Positions 1 through 8,785 of a stretch of DNA of 54,909 nucleotides are shown piece after piece. The translations under genes and the position numbers were made by a program. Within the stretch, counting starts at the first letter, position 1; each line of letters begins with the position of its first letter. The notes under the pieces were generated by a model, which saw only the letters and a program-made list of their open reading frames with translations, was not told the origin of the DNA and made no database searches. Source of the DNA: JBBRYK01 sp038237665 (GTDB lineage: Bacteria; Actinomycetota; Thermoleophilia; Gaiellales; Gaiellaceae); the NCBI GenBank assembly GCA_038237665.1, contig JBBRYK010000010.1, positions 1 through 54,909 on the forward strand, written 5' to 3'.

Positions 1-1067
1 CAACCCCAGAAGCCCGAGTCGGCGTCGGGGTGCTCGACGATCCGCTTCGGCATCACGCGCAGGGAGTTGATCCGGTGGCCGAGCACGCCGAACATCGCTG
101 GCATCAGGGTGACCGCTGCGAGAACCGAGACCGCCGGGATCAGCATGCCGCCCAATCCGATCGAGCGGATCACTGGGACGGGGATGATCACCATCGAGAA
201 CAACCCGATCGCCACGGTCGAGCCGGAGACGATCACCGACCGCCCGGCGTGCTTGACGGTCTCGACCACGGCGGTCTCCACGTCCTCGCCGTGGGCGAGC
301 TCTTCGCGGAAGCGGAAGATCATCAGCAGCGCATAGTCGATCGCTACGCCCAGGCCGACGAGGGCGACCAGGAACTGGACGATGATCGAGACCGGTGTGA
401 TGTAGGTGAGCAGCCAGACGAGCGTGAAGGTGTTCAGGATCGAGGCGACGGCGACCATGATCGGCATCGCTACACCTGGCAGCGTCCCGAAGACGAAGAG
501 CAGGATGATCAACGCGCCCGCCCCGCCGATCATCGCCTCGGTGAGTACGCTCGGTCCGTTGGAGCCGCCCTGCGAGTCGTAGAGGGCGTCGCGCCCGGTG
601 AGGTTGGCGGTCACTCCCGCCGGAACGGCGTGTTTCAGCGCGTCGCGAACCTCTCCCGCTCGCGAGTCCGTATTGAATCCCGGCTTGCCCGGCGGGTAGA
701 AGGTCGCAAAGGTCGTGTGCCGGTCCTTGGAGACGTAGGCGCTCGATCCGGTGGTGAAGTACGAGCTCGTCCGGAAGGCGGGGAACTGCGCCGCCACCCG
801 CGCCAGGGCCTGCTTCAGGCCCGGCACCTTCGTCACGTCGCCGGTCGCGTGGAGGACGGCGATGTGGGGGGGCTGCGCGCCCGTGCCGAAGATCTTCAGC
901 GCGCGCTGGTTCGCCTCGTAGGCCGAGTAGCCCGGGATCGAGAACTGCTCGAGCCACCGCTTGGAGACCTGGTTGGCCGAGAAGGCCCCAAGGAGCGTCA
1001 GCACGAGCCAAACGGCGAGGACGCGCTTGCGGTGCGCCAGGACGAAGCGTGCCAGCCCCTCCATCAT
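1..1067 (-). CDS. MMPL/RND-family transporter, N-terminal part (runs off window)
   Basis: Reading leftward from an ATG at 1067 gives MMEGLARFVLAHRKRVLAVW, a cytoplasmic start followed by a first membrane helix, then a large extracytoplasmic domain to about residue 160. A block of membrane helices follows, containing the stretches AIDYALLMIFRFREE and GSTVAIGLFSMVIIPVP. This is the layout of MMPL proteins (proton-driven exporters of lipids and other hydrophobic compounds in actinobacteria). The helix-4 motif GVAIDYALLMIFRFREEL is typical of the family. About 355 residues are present and the C-terminal half lies outside the window. The substrate cannot be inferred. The start is the first ATG of an ATGATG pair; a GTG 24 bases upstream is possible but less likely. 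Confidence 0.9.
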   Translation of the reverse strand, partial: MMEGLARFVLAHRKRVLAVWLVLTLLGAFSANQVSKRWLEQFSIPGYSAYEANQRALKIFGTGAQPPHIAVLHATGDVTKVPGLKQALARVAAQFPAFRTSSYFTTGSSAYVSKDRHTTFATFYPPGKPGFNTDSRAGEVRDALKHAVPAGVTANLTGRDALYDSQGGSNGPSVLTEAMIGGAGALIILLFVFGTLPGVAMPIMVAVASILNTFTLVWLLTYITPVSIIVQFLVALVGLGVAIDYALLMIFRFREELAHGEDVETAVVETVKHAGRSVIVSGSTVAIGLFSMVIIPVPVIRSIGLGGMLIPAVSVLAAVTLMPAMFGVLGHRINSLRVMPKRIVEHPDADSGFWG

Positions 1068-1129
1068 CGACCACGACGCTACCGAAAACACTAGGGGCGA
1101 TGTGGAGACGAACTGGTTACACTGACCCG

Positions 1130-1384
1130 GTGCCGCAGGTCTGGGAGTTTGTCTTCCTGATGCTGATCCTGAAGCTCCCGATCCTGTACCTCTGCTGTGT
1201 CGTGTACTGGGCGATCAAGTCGGAACCCCGCCCGCCCGAGTACGCCGTCATGCCGGCTCGGCTGGAGCCGGAGCCACGCGCGCCCTGGACGCGTCCAGCG
1301 CGACGGAGGTCGAGGCCGAGGGGGCCACACGGCTCGCCGCTTCGGGGCTACCGGCGGACCGCGCGAGTCAGCGCCGGGTTCTAG
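1130..1384 (+). CDS. small membrane protein, one N-terminal helix
   Basis: An 84-residue protein starting at GTG 1130 (PQVWEFVFLMLILKLPILYL...), with a single hydrophobic helix at about residues 5-25 and then a Pro/Arg-rich cytoplasmic tail. An in-frame ATG at 1100 would add ten residues of weak coding character, so the GTG next to the helix is preferred. It lies head-to-head with the MMPL gene and is directly followed, with no gap, by the next small membrane protein. The two are probably co-transcribed. I do not recognise a named family and infer no function. Confidence 0.65.
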   Translation: MPQVWEFVFLMLILKLPILYLCCVVYWAIKSEPRPPEYAVMPARLEPEPRAPWTRPARRRSRPRGPHGSPLRGYRRTARVSAGF

Positions 1385-1648
1385 ATGGCGGCTCGGGAGG
1401 GCACCGATCGGCAGAGCCCGGCCGACGCAGTCGCGGGTCTCCTGTCCGCGGCCGCTCTCTTCACGGCCGTGATCGCCGTCGCCTACCGCCCGGTTCGCGT
1501 GGCTCCGTTCGCGATCGTCGTGGCACTGGTCGCCGCGGGCATGAGCGAGCGGCACGGCAAGCTGGCACAGGCCGCGGTCGTGATCTCGACCGTGTGCTTC
1601 GTCGCCGGGATGATCATCGCCGTGGTGACGCGGAACCCGCTCTTCTAG
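1385..1648 (+). CDS. small two-helix membrane protein
   Basis: An 87-residue protein whose ATG follows immediately after the preceding stop codon. The first 15 residues are polar. Two hydrophobic segments follow (about 16-48, possibly two short helices, and 60-80), ending in TRNPLF. The reading frame has strong G/C third-position bias, which supports real coding. It forms a two-gene unit with the upstream small membrane protein and ends 43 bases before sucA. It could be part of a membrane complex, but nothing in the sequence gives a function. Confidence 0.7.
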   Translation: MAAREGTDRQSPADAVAGLLSAAALFTAVIAVAYRPVRVAPFAIVVALVAAGMSERHGKLAQAAVVISTVCFVAGMIIAVVTRNPLF

Positions 1649-1691
1649 GGACTCCGCTCCAGGGGTCGAACCTCCTGGTAGAACGAAGCCG

Positions 1692-4541
1692 ATGAGCGAA
1701 CACGAACACGACGTCGACGGCCTGAACTCCGGCTATGCCCGCGCGCTGCTCGAGGAGTACCTCGAGAACCCCGACGCGGTCCCGACCGAGTGGCGGACGC
1801 TCTTCGAGAGTGGGGACAGCGACCTCGTGGCCGCGCATCCGGGCCTGAAGAGACTGCTCGAGGTTCTCGGCGACGGGAACGGCTCGGAGGCTGGAGCGAC
1901 AGCCGCCTCTGCGCCCGCGGCGCCTGCGCCGCCCACTGCGGTCGACGACGACGAGCTCCTGGGTGCGGTGGCTGCGGCGATGGCGCTCGTCAAGGCGCAT
2001 CGAATGCACGGCCATCTCGCCGCGAGACTCGACCCGCTCGGGTCGGAGCCCGTTGGAGACCCGGCGCTCGAGCCCGAGCGTCTCCAGCCGCGGCTGACGC
2101 CCGAGCTCCAGGCTCGGGTTCCGGCCGGTGTGCTCCGGACCTATGTTCCCGGTGAGACCCTGGCCGATGTGCTCCCGCGGCTGCAGGAGGCCTACACGGG
2201 CACGCTCGCCTACGAGCTCGAGCACATCGCCGACCACGAGCAACGGGTCTGGCTCCGGCAGGTGATCGAGTCAGGCAAATACCGCACCCCGCTGGCCCCC
2301 GAGGAGAAGCGGGCTCTGCTCGAGCGCCTGACCGAGGTCGAAGGGCTGGAGCGGTACCTCCAGCGCGCGTTCCTCGGCCAGAAGCAGTTCTCGATCGAAG
2401 GGCTCGACGTGACGGTGCCGGTGCTGGACGAGGCGATCCGGCTCGCCGCCGAGTCCGGCGCGCACGAGGTCGCGATCGGTATGGCCCACCGTGGACGGCT
2501 GAACGTCCTCGCGCACATCATCGGCCGGCCGTACGACTCGATCCTGCGAGAGTTCGAGGGCGAGAAGACCTACGAGGCCGTGGTCGCCGACCCCGAAGGC
2601 GGCACCGGTGACGTCAAGTACCACCTCGGCGCCCGTGGGTCACGCTCCACTCCCGCCGGCCAGGTCACGGTCACGCTGGCGGCCAACCCGAGCCACCTCG
2701 AGGCGGTCAACCCGGTCGTCGAGGGCTACACCCGCGCCCGGCAAACCGATCGCGGAACACGCGAGGGCCTTCACGACCCCACCGTTGCGATGCCGGTGCT
2801 GATCCACGGCGACGCGTCCTTCGCCGGGCAGGGAGTCGTCGCCGAGACGCTCAACCTCGACGGGATCGACGGCTACTCGACGGGCGGGACGCTGCACGTG
2901 ATCGCGAACAACCAGGTGGGCTTCACGACCGACCCGAGCGAGGGTCGCTCCACGCGGTATGCCAGCGACCTGGCCAAGGGGTTCGACATTCCGATCATCC
3001 ACGTGAACGCCGACGACCCCGAGGCGTCGATCTCGGCGGTCCGGCTCGCCATGGCCTTCCGTCGCCGGTTCGGGTCGGACATGCTGATCGACGTCGTCGG
3101 GTACAGGCGGCACGGCCACAACGAGCAGGACGAAGCCGCCTATACGCAGCCGCTGATGGCGGCGGCGATCGCCGCCCATCCCTCGGTCCGCGAGCTCTAC
3201 GCCGGGCGGCTCGCAGCGGAAGGCGTCGTCTCGCCCGAGGAGTCGCAGGCACTCGTCGAGCGGACGACGGCTGCGATCCGCGCGGCGCACGAAGCGCTCA
3301 AGGCTTCGTTCGGCGAACGCATCCCCGCGAAGAGCCGGCCCGAGCGCGTCCCTTCCGGGGGAGGCGACTCCGGGGTCGTGACCGCGGTCGCCGCCGACCG
3401 GCTCCGAGACCTGAACGAGGAGCTGCTGACCGTGCCGGAGGGCTTCACCGTCCACCCGAAGCTGGCCAAGCAGCTCGAGCGCCGCGTGCAGGCGATCGAC
3501 GAAGGCGGGATCGACTGGGGCCAGGCGGAGGCACTTTCACTCGGCAGCCTGCTCATCGAAGGCATACCGGTCCGGCTGACCGGCCAGGACACCGAGCGCG
3601 GGACGTTCTCGCAACGGCACATGGTCCTGCACGACGCCAGCACGGGCGAGGAGTACGCCCCCATCAAGCATCTCGAGGAGGCCGCCGCCTCGATGGAGGT
3701 CTACAACTCGCCGCTGTCGGAGGTCGGGGCACTCGGTTTCGAATACGGCTACTCGATCGCCGCCGACGAGGCGCTCGTGCTCTGGGAGGCGCAGTTCGGC
3801 GACTTCGTCAACGGCGCCCAGGTGATCGTCGACCAGTTCATCGTCGCGGGCCTCTCGAAGTGGAAGCAGACCACGCGGCTGACCCTGCTCCTCCCGCACG
3901 GCTACGAGGGCAACGGGCCCGAGCATTCGAGCGCCCGCCTCGAGCGGTTCCTCCAGCTCGCTGCGCAGGAGAACATCCGCATCGCCAACCCGACGACGTC
4001 GGCTCAGTACTTCCACCTGCTCCGGCGCCAGGCGCTCGACGCCAGTGCGCGACCCCTCGTCGTGATGACGCCGAAGGGGCTGCTCCGGCTTCGTGACGCC
4101 GCGACGACGCTGACCGAGCTGAGCGAGGGCTCGTTCCGACCTGTCCTCGACGACCCGAGCGCCGATCACGACGTCGTCCGGCGGCTGATTCTCTGCTCGG
4201 GGAAGGTCTACTACGACATCGCCGGCCACGAGCTACGCGCCGCGGCGAGCTGGATCGCGGTCGGCCGGGTGGAGCAGTTGTACCCCTACCCGACGGCGGC
4301 CGTCGCCGAGGTCCTCGCGTCGTACCCGCACCTCGAGGAGGTCGTCTGGGCTCAGGAGGAGCCGCAGAACATGGGCGCCTGGCGGGCGACCCGCCACCGG
4401 CTCGAGGAGGCGCTGCCCCAGGGCGTTCGCCTGCACTACGTCGGCCGGCCCTGGCGCGCGAGCCCGAGCGAGGGCTACCCCACGGCACACCTGCGCGAGC
4501 AGGACCGCATCGTGCGCGAGGCGCTCGCGCCCGCCGGTTAG
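1692..4541 (+). CDS. sucA: 2-oxoglutarate dehydrogenase E1 component
   Basis: Thiamine-diphosphate-dependent decarboxylase subunit of the 2-oxoglutarate dehydrogenase complex (TCA cycle, cytoplasm). The 949 residues match stand-alone E1. The N-terminal segment (NSGYARALLEEYLENPDAVP) is the part that normally contacts E2/E3. It is followed by the dehydrogenase domain with AIGMAHRGRLNVLAHIIGRP, HGDASFAGQG and GTLHVIANNQVGFTTDP, then the ThDP/Mg region VVGYRRHGHNEQDEAAYTQP. The C-terminal transketolase-like domain carries LLLPHGYEGNGPEHSSARLERFLQL. Many actinobacteria instead carry Kgd, a fusion with an E2 acyltransferase domain of over 1200 residues; that domain is absent here, and no sucB or lpd lies adjacent. 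The ATG at 1692 is preceded by a weak purine-rich site. Confidence 0.96.
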   Translation: MSEHEHDVDGLNSGYARALLEEYLENPDAVPTEWRTLFESGDSDLVAAHPGLKRLLEVLGDGNGSEAGATAASAPAAPAPPTAVDDDELLGAVAAAMALVKAHRMHGHLAARLDPLGSEPVGDPALEPERLQPRLTPELQARVPAGVLRTYVPGETLADVLPRLQEAYTGTLAYELEHIADHEQRVWLRQVIESGKYRTPLAPEEKRALLERLTEVEGLERYLQRAFLGQKQFSIEGLDVTVPVLDEAIRLAAESGAHEVAIGMAHRGRLNVLAHIIGRPYDSILREFEGEKTYEAVVADPEGGTGDVKYHLGARGSRSTPAGQVTVTLAANPSHLEAVNPVVEGYTRARQTDRGTREGLHDPTVAMPVLIHGDASFAGQGVVAETLNLDGIDGYSTGGTLHVIANNQVGFTTDPSEGRSTRYASDLAKGFDIPIIHVNADDPEASISAVRLAMAFRRRFGSDMLIDVVGYRRHGHNEQDEAAYTQPLMAAAIAAHPSVRELYAGRLAAEGVVSPEESQALVERTTAAIRAAHEALKASFGERIPAKSRPERVPSGGGDSGVVTAVAADRLRDLNEELLTVPEGFTVHPKLAKQLERRVQAIDEGGIDWGQAEALSLGSLLIEGIPVRLTGQDTERGTFSQRHMVLHDASTGEEYAPIKHLEEAAASMEVYNSPLSEVGALGFEYGYSIAADEALVLWEAQFGDFVNGAQVIVDQFIVAGLSKWKQTTRLTLLLPHGYEGNGPEHSSARLERFLQLAAQENIRIANPTTSAQYFHLLRRQALDASARPLVVMTPKGLLRLRDAATTLTELSEGSFRPVLDDPSADHDVVRRLILCSGKVYYDIAGHELRAAASWIAVGRVEQLYPYPTAAVAEVLASYPHLEEVVWAQEEPQNMGAWRATRHRLEEALPQGVRLHYVGRPWRASPSEGYPTAHLREQDRIVREALAPAG

Positions 4542-4717
4542 CTGCGCTTCGCGCGGCGCTTGGCCGCGTATTTCACGGCCTTCGCGGCGACCTTCGGGCC
4601 ATGCTTGCCCACCTGCTTGAGAATGCGCTTGCGCTGCTTGGGCGGTAGGCGGCGCCACAGCCGCCACGCCGAAACGGCGAGGCCTGCCGTGCCTAGACGC
4701 GGAACGACGCGGGGCAT
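4538..4717 (-). CDS. small basic hypothetical protein (59 aa)
   Basis: An ATG at 4717 opens a 59-codon frame, MPRVVPRLGTAGLAVSAW..., with a short hydrophobic N-terminal segment and a very basic C-terminal half rich in Lys/Arg (KQRKRILKQVGKHGP, KYAAKRRAKRS). Third codon positions are almost all G or C. Its TAA overlaps the sucA stop codon on the opposite strand, so the two genes converge with no spacer. It could be a nucleic-acid-binding or membrane-associated peptide, but this is not established. Confidence 0.65.
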   Translation of the reverse strand: MPRVVPRLGTAGLAVSAWRLWRRLPPKQRKRILKQVGKHGPKVAAKAVKYAAKRRAKRS

Positions 4718-4726
4718 GGCCGAATT

Positions 4727-5533
<807 letters not shown>

Positions 5534-5596
5534 GGAAGTCCCCCGACTCGCCGAAGAATCACAACAGCTGGATGCAGTCTAACCTGGTAGAGGACG

Positions 5597-7402
5597 TTGA
5601 ACCGGATCAGCAGCTTCAAGGTCAAGCTCGTTGTCTACTTCGTCGTGCTGGCGCTCGTGCCGCTCACCGCGGCCTTCTACGGGTTCAGCTCGGTGAACCG
5701 GCGGAGCGAGGAACGCCGGGTCGATGCCCGTGTCCAGGCGGGTCTGCGAGCGGCCCTGACCGCCTACGAAGACGTGCTGGCGAACGCTCAGCGACAGGCG
5801 ACGGCGCTCGCCCGGGAGAGTCGCGTACAGGAGGCGCTGCGCACAGGCGACCGCGTCGCGCTCGAGCGAATCCAGCGCACCGCCCCTGGCGACGTCCGCC
5901 TGATTCGGAACGCGCGGCTCAGGGTTCCGCCGCTGACCACTGCCCGCTCGGTCGACGTCTACGCGGGTGGGCGGCTGCTGGGTCAGGTCTCCGTCGTCGT
6001 CCACTTCGACGGCGGCCTCGTGCGACACCTGAGCGAGCGCTCGGGCCTCGAGCCGGTCGACCGGCTCGTCGCCGTCCGGAAGGGCCGCATCCTGCTCGGC
6101 TGGCAGCAGCTTCGAGGGGCCCCGCTCAGGGCGCCGACGGGCCATACCGCGATCCTCGACGTCGGCGGAACCGAGTACCGCGCCCTCGCTGCCGAGCCCC
6201 TCTCCGAGCCGAAGGCCCTCTCCTTCGTCGTGCTCTCGCCCCAAAGCCTCGCCTCGAACGCGGCCTCGTCGACGGAGCATCGGCTGATGACCGCGCTCCT
6301 GATCGCGCTCCTGTTGATCGCGCTCGTCGCCTACGTCCTCAGCCGCTCGGTGGTCAGCCGGCTGCGCCACCTGGCGAACGCGGCGACCGCGATCGCCGGC
6401 GGGCGCCTCTCGCAGCGCGTCCCCGTCCAGGGCCGTGACGAATTTGCCGCTCTGGGCCGCTCGTTCAACCAGATGGCCACACAGCTCGAAGCCCGGGTCG
6501 ACGAGCTCGAGACGGCGCGCGGGCGCCTGCGGGACGCGATCGCTCGCTTCGGCGAGGCGCTCGAAGCGACGCATGATCCTGAGAACCTCCGCGAGGTGAT
6601 CGTCGAGAGCGCCGTCGAGGCGACCGGCGCCACCGGCGGTGTGCTCGAGAGCGAGGGCTTCCGCGTGACAGCCGGAGACCCGGGAAACTCCCATGGCCCT
6701 GACGAGCGGCTGTCCTTCAGCCTGACCACCGGCGGGAACAGCTTCGGCCGCCTCGTACTGAACGGGCCGGCGTTCAGCTCCGACGCCCGCGAGCTGGCGG
6801 GCTCGCTCGCAGGCCAGGCTGTGATCGCACTCGAGAACGCGCGCCTGCATGCGATCGTCGAGCAGCAGGCGCTACTGGACGGGCTCACAGGTCTGGCAAA
6901 CCGGCGCCGGAGCGACGAGATGCTGCACCTGGAGCTCTCCCGCGCCGCGCGTCTTCGCGCTCCGCTCGCCTTCGTCCTCCTCGACCTCGATCGCTTCAAG
7001 TCGATCAACGACCAGTTCGGTCACCCGGCCGGCGACGCGGTGTTGAGCGAGGTCGCGGCTCTCCTCGCCGAGACCGTCCGTGAGATCGACGTCGCCAGCC
7101 GCTGGGGCGGCGAAGAGTTCGCGCTGATCCTCCCGGGCACAGACCTCGAGGGCGGCCTCCAGCTCGCCGAACGCCTCCGGGCTGCGCTCGGAGCGCGACC
7201 GGTCCGGGTGGCGGCGGAGACCGAGATCCTCGTGACCGCGAGCTTCGGCGTGGCTGCGTTCCCCGACCACGAGACCGAGCAGGGGCTCTTCGCGGCGGCC
7301 GACGCGGCGCTGTTCGAGGCGAAGCGTTCGGGCCGGAACCGGGTCGTCTCCGACGCCGATGTCCGGCGGACCGCCTCGTCAGAGTCTGGCAAAACCTCAT
7401 AG
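5597..7402 (+). CDS. membrane diguanylate cyclase (sensor-HAMP-GAF-GGDEF)
   Basis: A 601-residue enzyme predicted to make cyclic di-GMP from two GTP. Order: N-terminal helix (about 9-30), an extracytoplasmic sensor region (about 31-230, Cache-like in size), a second helix (about 232-252), HAMP (about 255-305), a GAF-like region (about 320-425) and a C-terminal GGDEF domain (about 430-590). The active-site loop is GGEEF at 504-508, a functional variant of the signature, and DLDRFKSINDQFGHPAGD is the Mg/GTP-binding stretch. An RxxD inhibitory I-site (R495-D498) sits exactly five residues before it, so product inhibition is likely. The start is TTG 5597, behind GTAGAGG; no ATG precedes the first helix. 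The ligand of the sensor region is unknown. Confidence 0.93.
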   Translation: MNRISSFKVKLVVYFVVLALVPLTAAFYGFSSVNRRSEERRVDARVQAGLRAALTAYEDVLANAQRQATALARESRVQEALRTGDRVALERIQRTAPGDVRLIRNARLRVPPLTTARSVDVYAGGRLLGQVSVVVHFDGGLVRHLSERSGLEPVDRLVAVRKGRILLGWQQLRGAPLRAPTGHTAILDVGGTEYRALAAEPLSEPKALSFVVLSPQSLASNAASSTEHRLMTALLIALLLIALVAYVLSRSVVSRLRHLANAATAIAGGRLSQRVPVQGRDEFAALGRSFNQMATQLEARVDELETARGRLRDAIARFGEALEATHDPENLREVIVESAVEATGATGGVLESEGFRVTAGDPGNSHGPDERLSFSLTTGGNSFGRLVLNGPAFSSDARELAGSLAGQAVIALENARLHAIVEQQALLDGLTGLANRRRSDEMLHLELSRAARLRAPLAFVLLDLDRFKSINDQFGHPAGDAVLSEVAALLAETVREIDVASRWGGEEFALILPGTDLEGGLQLAERLRAALGARPVRVAAETEILVTASFGVAAFPDHETEQGLFAAADAALFEAKRSGRNRVVSDADVRRTASSESGKTS

Positions 7403-7414
7403 ATCCGTTACAAT
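7386..7414 (+). promoter_or_regulatory. candidate sigma-70-type promoter for the 7454 gene
   Basis: CTGGCA (7386-7391), a 17-base spacer and TACAAT (7409-7414) fit a housekeeping promoter. It overlaps the 3' end of the cyclase gene and lies 40 bases before an ATG with an upstream GGAGGT. Pattern match only. Confidence 0.4.
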
Positions 7415-7453
7415 TCGGCGCCGCAAGGCCCCGTCCCCTACTCGGAGGTACCT

Positions 7454-7777
7454 ATGCCGGTCGAGACGTCGTCGATCTTCACGCAGGTCATTCAGGAACA
7501 CCTCGAGCTCAAGCGCCGCAACTCCGAGCTTGACGGGAAGATGCCGATCGACCGGTACAAGCTCGAGGACACCTTTTCGAACCACCCGCTCTTCAAATCG
7601 GAGGAGCAGGCGAGGCTCGAGGAGACGGTGGACGGAGCGCAGCACGAGCGCGTCCGCTCGACCGTGCTGCAGTGGCCCGGCGAGGACAGCGTCCAGGTCG
7701 TCCTCCCCAACGGCCAGGAGCCTCAGGAGGACTCGAGCCTCTGGGGCCGCTCGCGCGACTTCGACTGGGGAGACTAG
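7454..7777 (+). CDS. conserved hypothetical protein (107 aa)
   Basis: A soluble 107-residue acidic protein, MPVETSSIFTQVIQEHLELK..., with no signal peptide or membrane helix. It has an excellent Shine-Dalgarno (GGAGGT, 5-6 bases before ATG), a candidate promoter and a terminator-like hairpin just behind it, so it is probably a monocistronic, well-expressed gene. The N-terminal 20 residues are helical; the rest is rich in charged residues with several Trp near the C-terminus (GRSRDFDWGD). I recognise no domain and assign no function. Confidence 0.75.
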   Translation: MPVETSSIFTQVIQEHLELKRRNSELDGKMPIDRYKLEDTFSNHPLFKSEEQARLEETVDGAQHERVRSTVLQWPGEDSVQVVLPNGQEPQEDSSLWGRSRDFDWGD

Positions 7778-7783
7778 AACTCG

Positions 7784-7799
7784 CCGGCCCTCGGGCCGG
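7784..7799. terminator. short hairpin between convergent genes
   Basis: CCGGCCC and GGGCCGG flank a 2-base loop in the 27-base gap between the 7454 gene and the anti-sigma gene. It could act in both directions. There is no U-tract, as is usual in GC-rich actinobacteria. Confidence 0.4.
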
Positions 7800-7804
7800 G
7801 CCGC

Positions 7805-8059
7805 TCAGGACGACGTGGAGCGCCAGGCGGCGAACGCCTGCCGCAGCTCCCGCTCGGCCTCCGGCGTGACGTGCTCCGGCTCGAGCCTGCCGACGAGCCG
7901 GATCGTCTCCCGCATCTGATCCAGGTAGATGCCGCAGCCGCGGCATCGACCCACGTGCTCCTCGAAGCGGGCCCGCGCCTCCGCGGGCAGGGCGTCCTCG
8001 AAGTAGTCGGTCACGAGCTCGACGAGCTCCTGGCAGCTGAGTGCTTGGGCGGTGGTCAA
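7805..8059 (-). CDS. zinc-finger anti-sigma factor
   Basis: An 84-residue protein with the zinc-binding anti-sigma signature HVGRCRGC (H-x3-C-x2-C) in its first half, preceded by the usual helix (SCQELVELVTDYFEDALP). It probably binds and silences the ECF sigma factor encoded immediately upstream. Its TTG start overlaps the sigma stop codon as TTGA, so the pair is translationally coupled. No membrane segment is present, so it is a cytoplasmic sensor type. The signal could be redox, because the H-x3-C-x2-C centre is shared with thiol-sensing members of the family; this is inferred. Confidence 0.9.
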   Translation of the reverse strand: MTTAQALSCQELVELVTDYFEDALPAEARARFEEHVGRCRGCGIYLDQMRETIRLVGRLEPEHVTPEAERELRQAFAAWRSTSS

Positions 8060-8697
8060 CGCACGTCCTCGCTGAGGTACTCCTCGAACGCCCGGCGGAC
8101 CTTCGACCGCGCGCGGTGGAGCAGTACTCGCTGATTGGTCTCGCTCAGCTCGAGAGCGTTACGGACCTCCTCCGAGCTCCAGCCCTCGATGTCGCGCAGG
8201 CTGATCACTGCTCGTTGGGTCGCGGGCAGGGCGGCGATCGCCGCCTCGAGACGCTCGCGCGTCTCGAGGCTCTCCAGCCGTCTTTCCGGCTGCTCGTCCC
8301 ACGAGGCCGGAGGTGAGGCCCAGTGGCCCGGCCAGGACGAGTCGTCGCTGTCCCGGAACCGATCGGCCGGGACCGCGGATTCGGGGACGGCACCGGGGTT
8401 CTGGAGTGAGGAGAAGGGGATCGTGCGACCCTCCCGGACAGCGCGCGTCTTGGCCGTGTTGGCGAGGATGCGAAAGAGCCAGGTCTTGAACGAGGAGCGG
8501 CCCTCGAAGCGGTCGATGCCGCGCAGCACCGCGACCCATGTGTCCCCGACGACCTCCTCGGCGACCGAGCGGTTGGAGACCCAGATCTGGGCGACCCGTA
8601 GCAGCGAGCCGTGGTACCGGTCGACGACGGCCATGAAGGCCTCCTCGTCGCCCGAGCGAAGCGCCTCGAGCTCGCGGAACTCCGCCGGGTCGATCAC
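8056..8697 (-). CDS. ECF-type RNA polymerase sigma factor
   Basis: A 213-residue sigma-70 family protein. Region 2 covers about residues 13-85, with DRYHGSLLRVAQIWVSNRSVAEEVVGDTWVAVLRG and FKTWLFRILANTAKTRA. Region 4 is at the C-terminus (LPATQRAVISLRDIEGWSSEEV, then the recognition helix ETNQRVLLHRARSKVRRA). Regions 1 and 3 are missing, as in ECF sigmas. The start is GTG 8697: no ATG lies in frame before region 2, and the frame further upstream is antisense to the next gene. It is coupled to the anti-sigma gene downstream. The regulon is unknown; such pairs usually activate their own promoter. Confidence 0.93.
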   Translation of the reverse strand: MIDPAEFRELEALRSGDEEAFMAVVDRYHGSLLRVAQIWVSNRSVAEEVVGDTWVAVLRGIDRFEGRSSFKTWLFRILANTAKTRAVREGRTIPFSSLQNPGAVPESAVPADRFRDSDDSSWPGHWASPPASWDEQPERRLESLETRERLEAAIAALPATQRAVISLRDIEGWSSEEVRNALELSETNQRVLLHRARSKVRRAFEEYLSEDVR

Positions 8698-8785
8698 TGT
8701 TCTCGGCTCTGCATGAAAGGCTTGCTGTAACGAACGTGGGCTGGCTTCGGACAGTCTCCCGGAACGCACGAACGGAGGTCGGCGG

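Noticed and set aside
30..1094. Long plus-strand open frame rich in Asp, Arg and His
   Set aside because: It is the antisense of the MMPL transporter, whose minus-strand translation shows helices and family motifs; the plus-strand product has the composition of a shadow frame.
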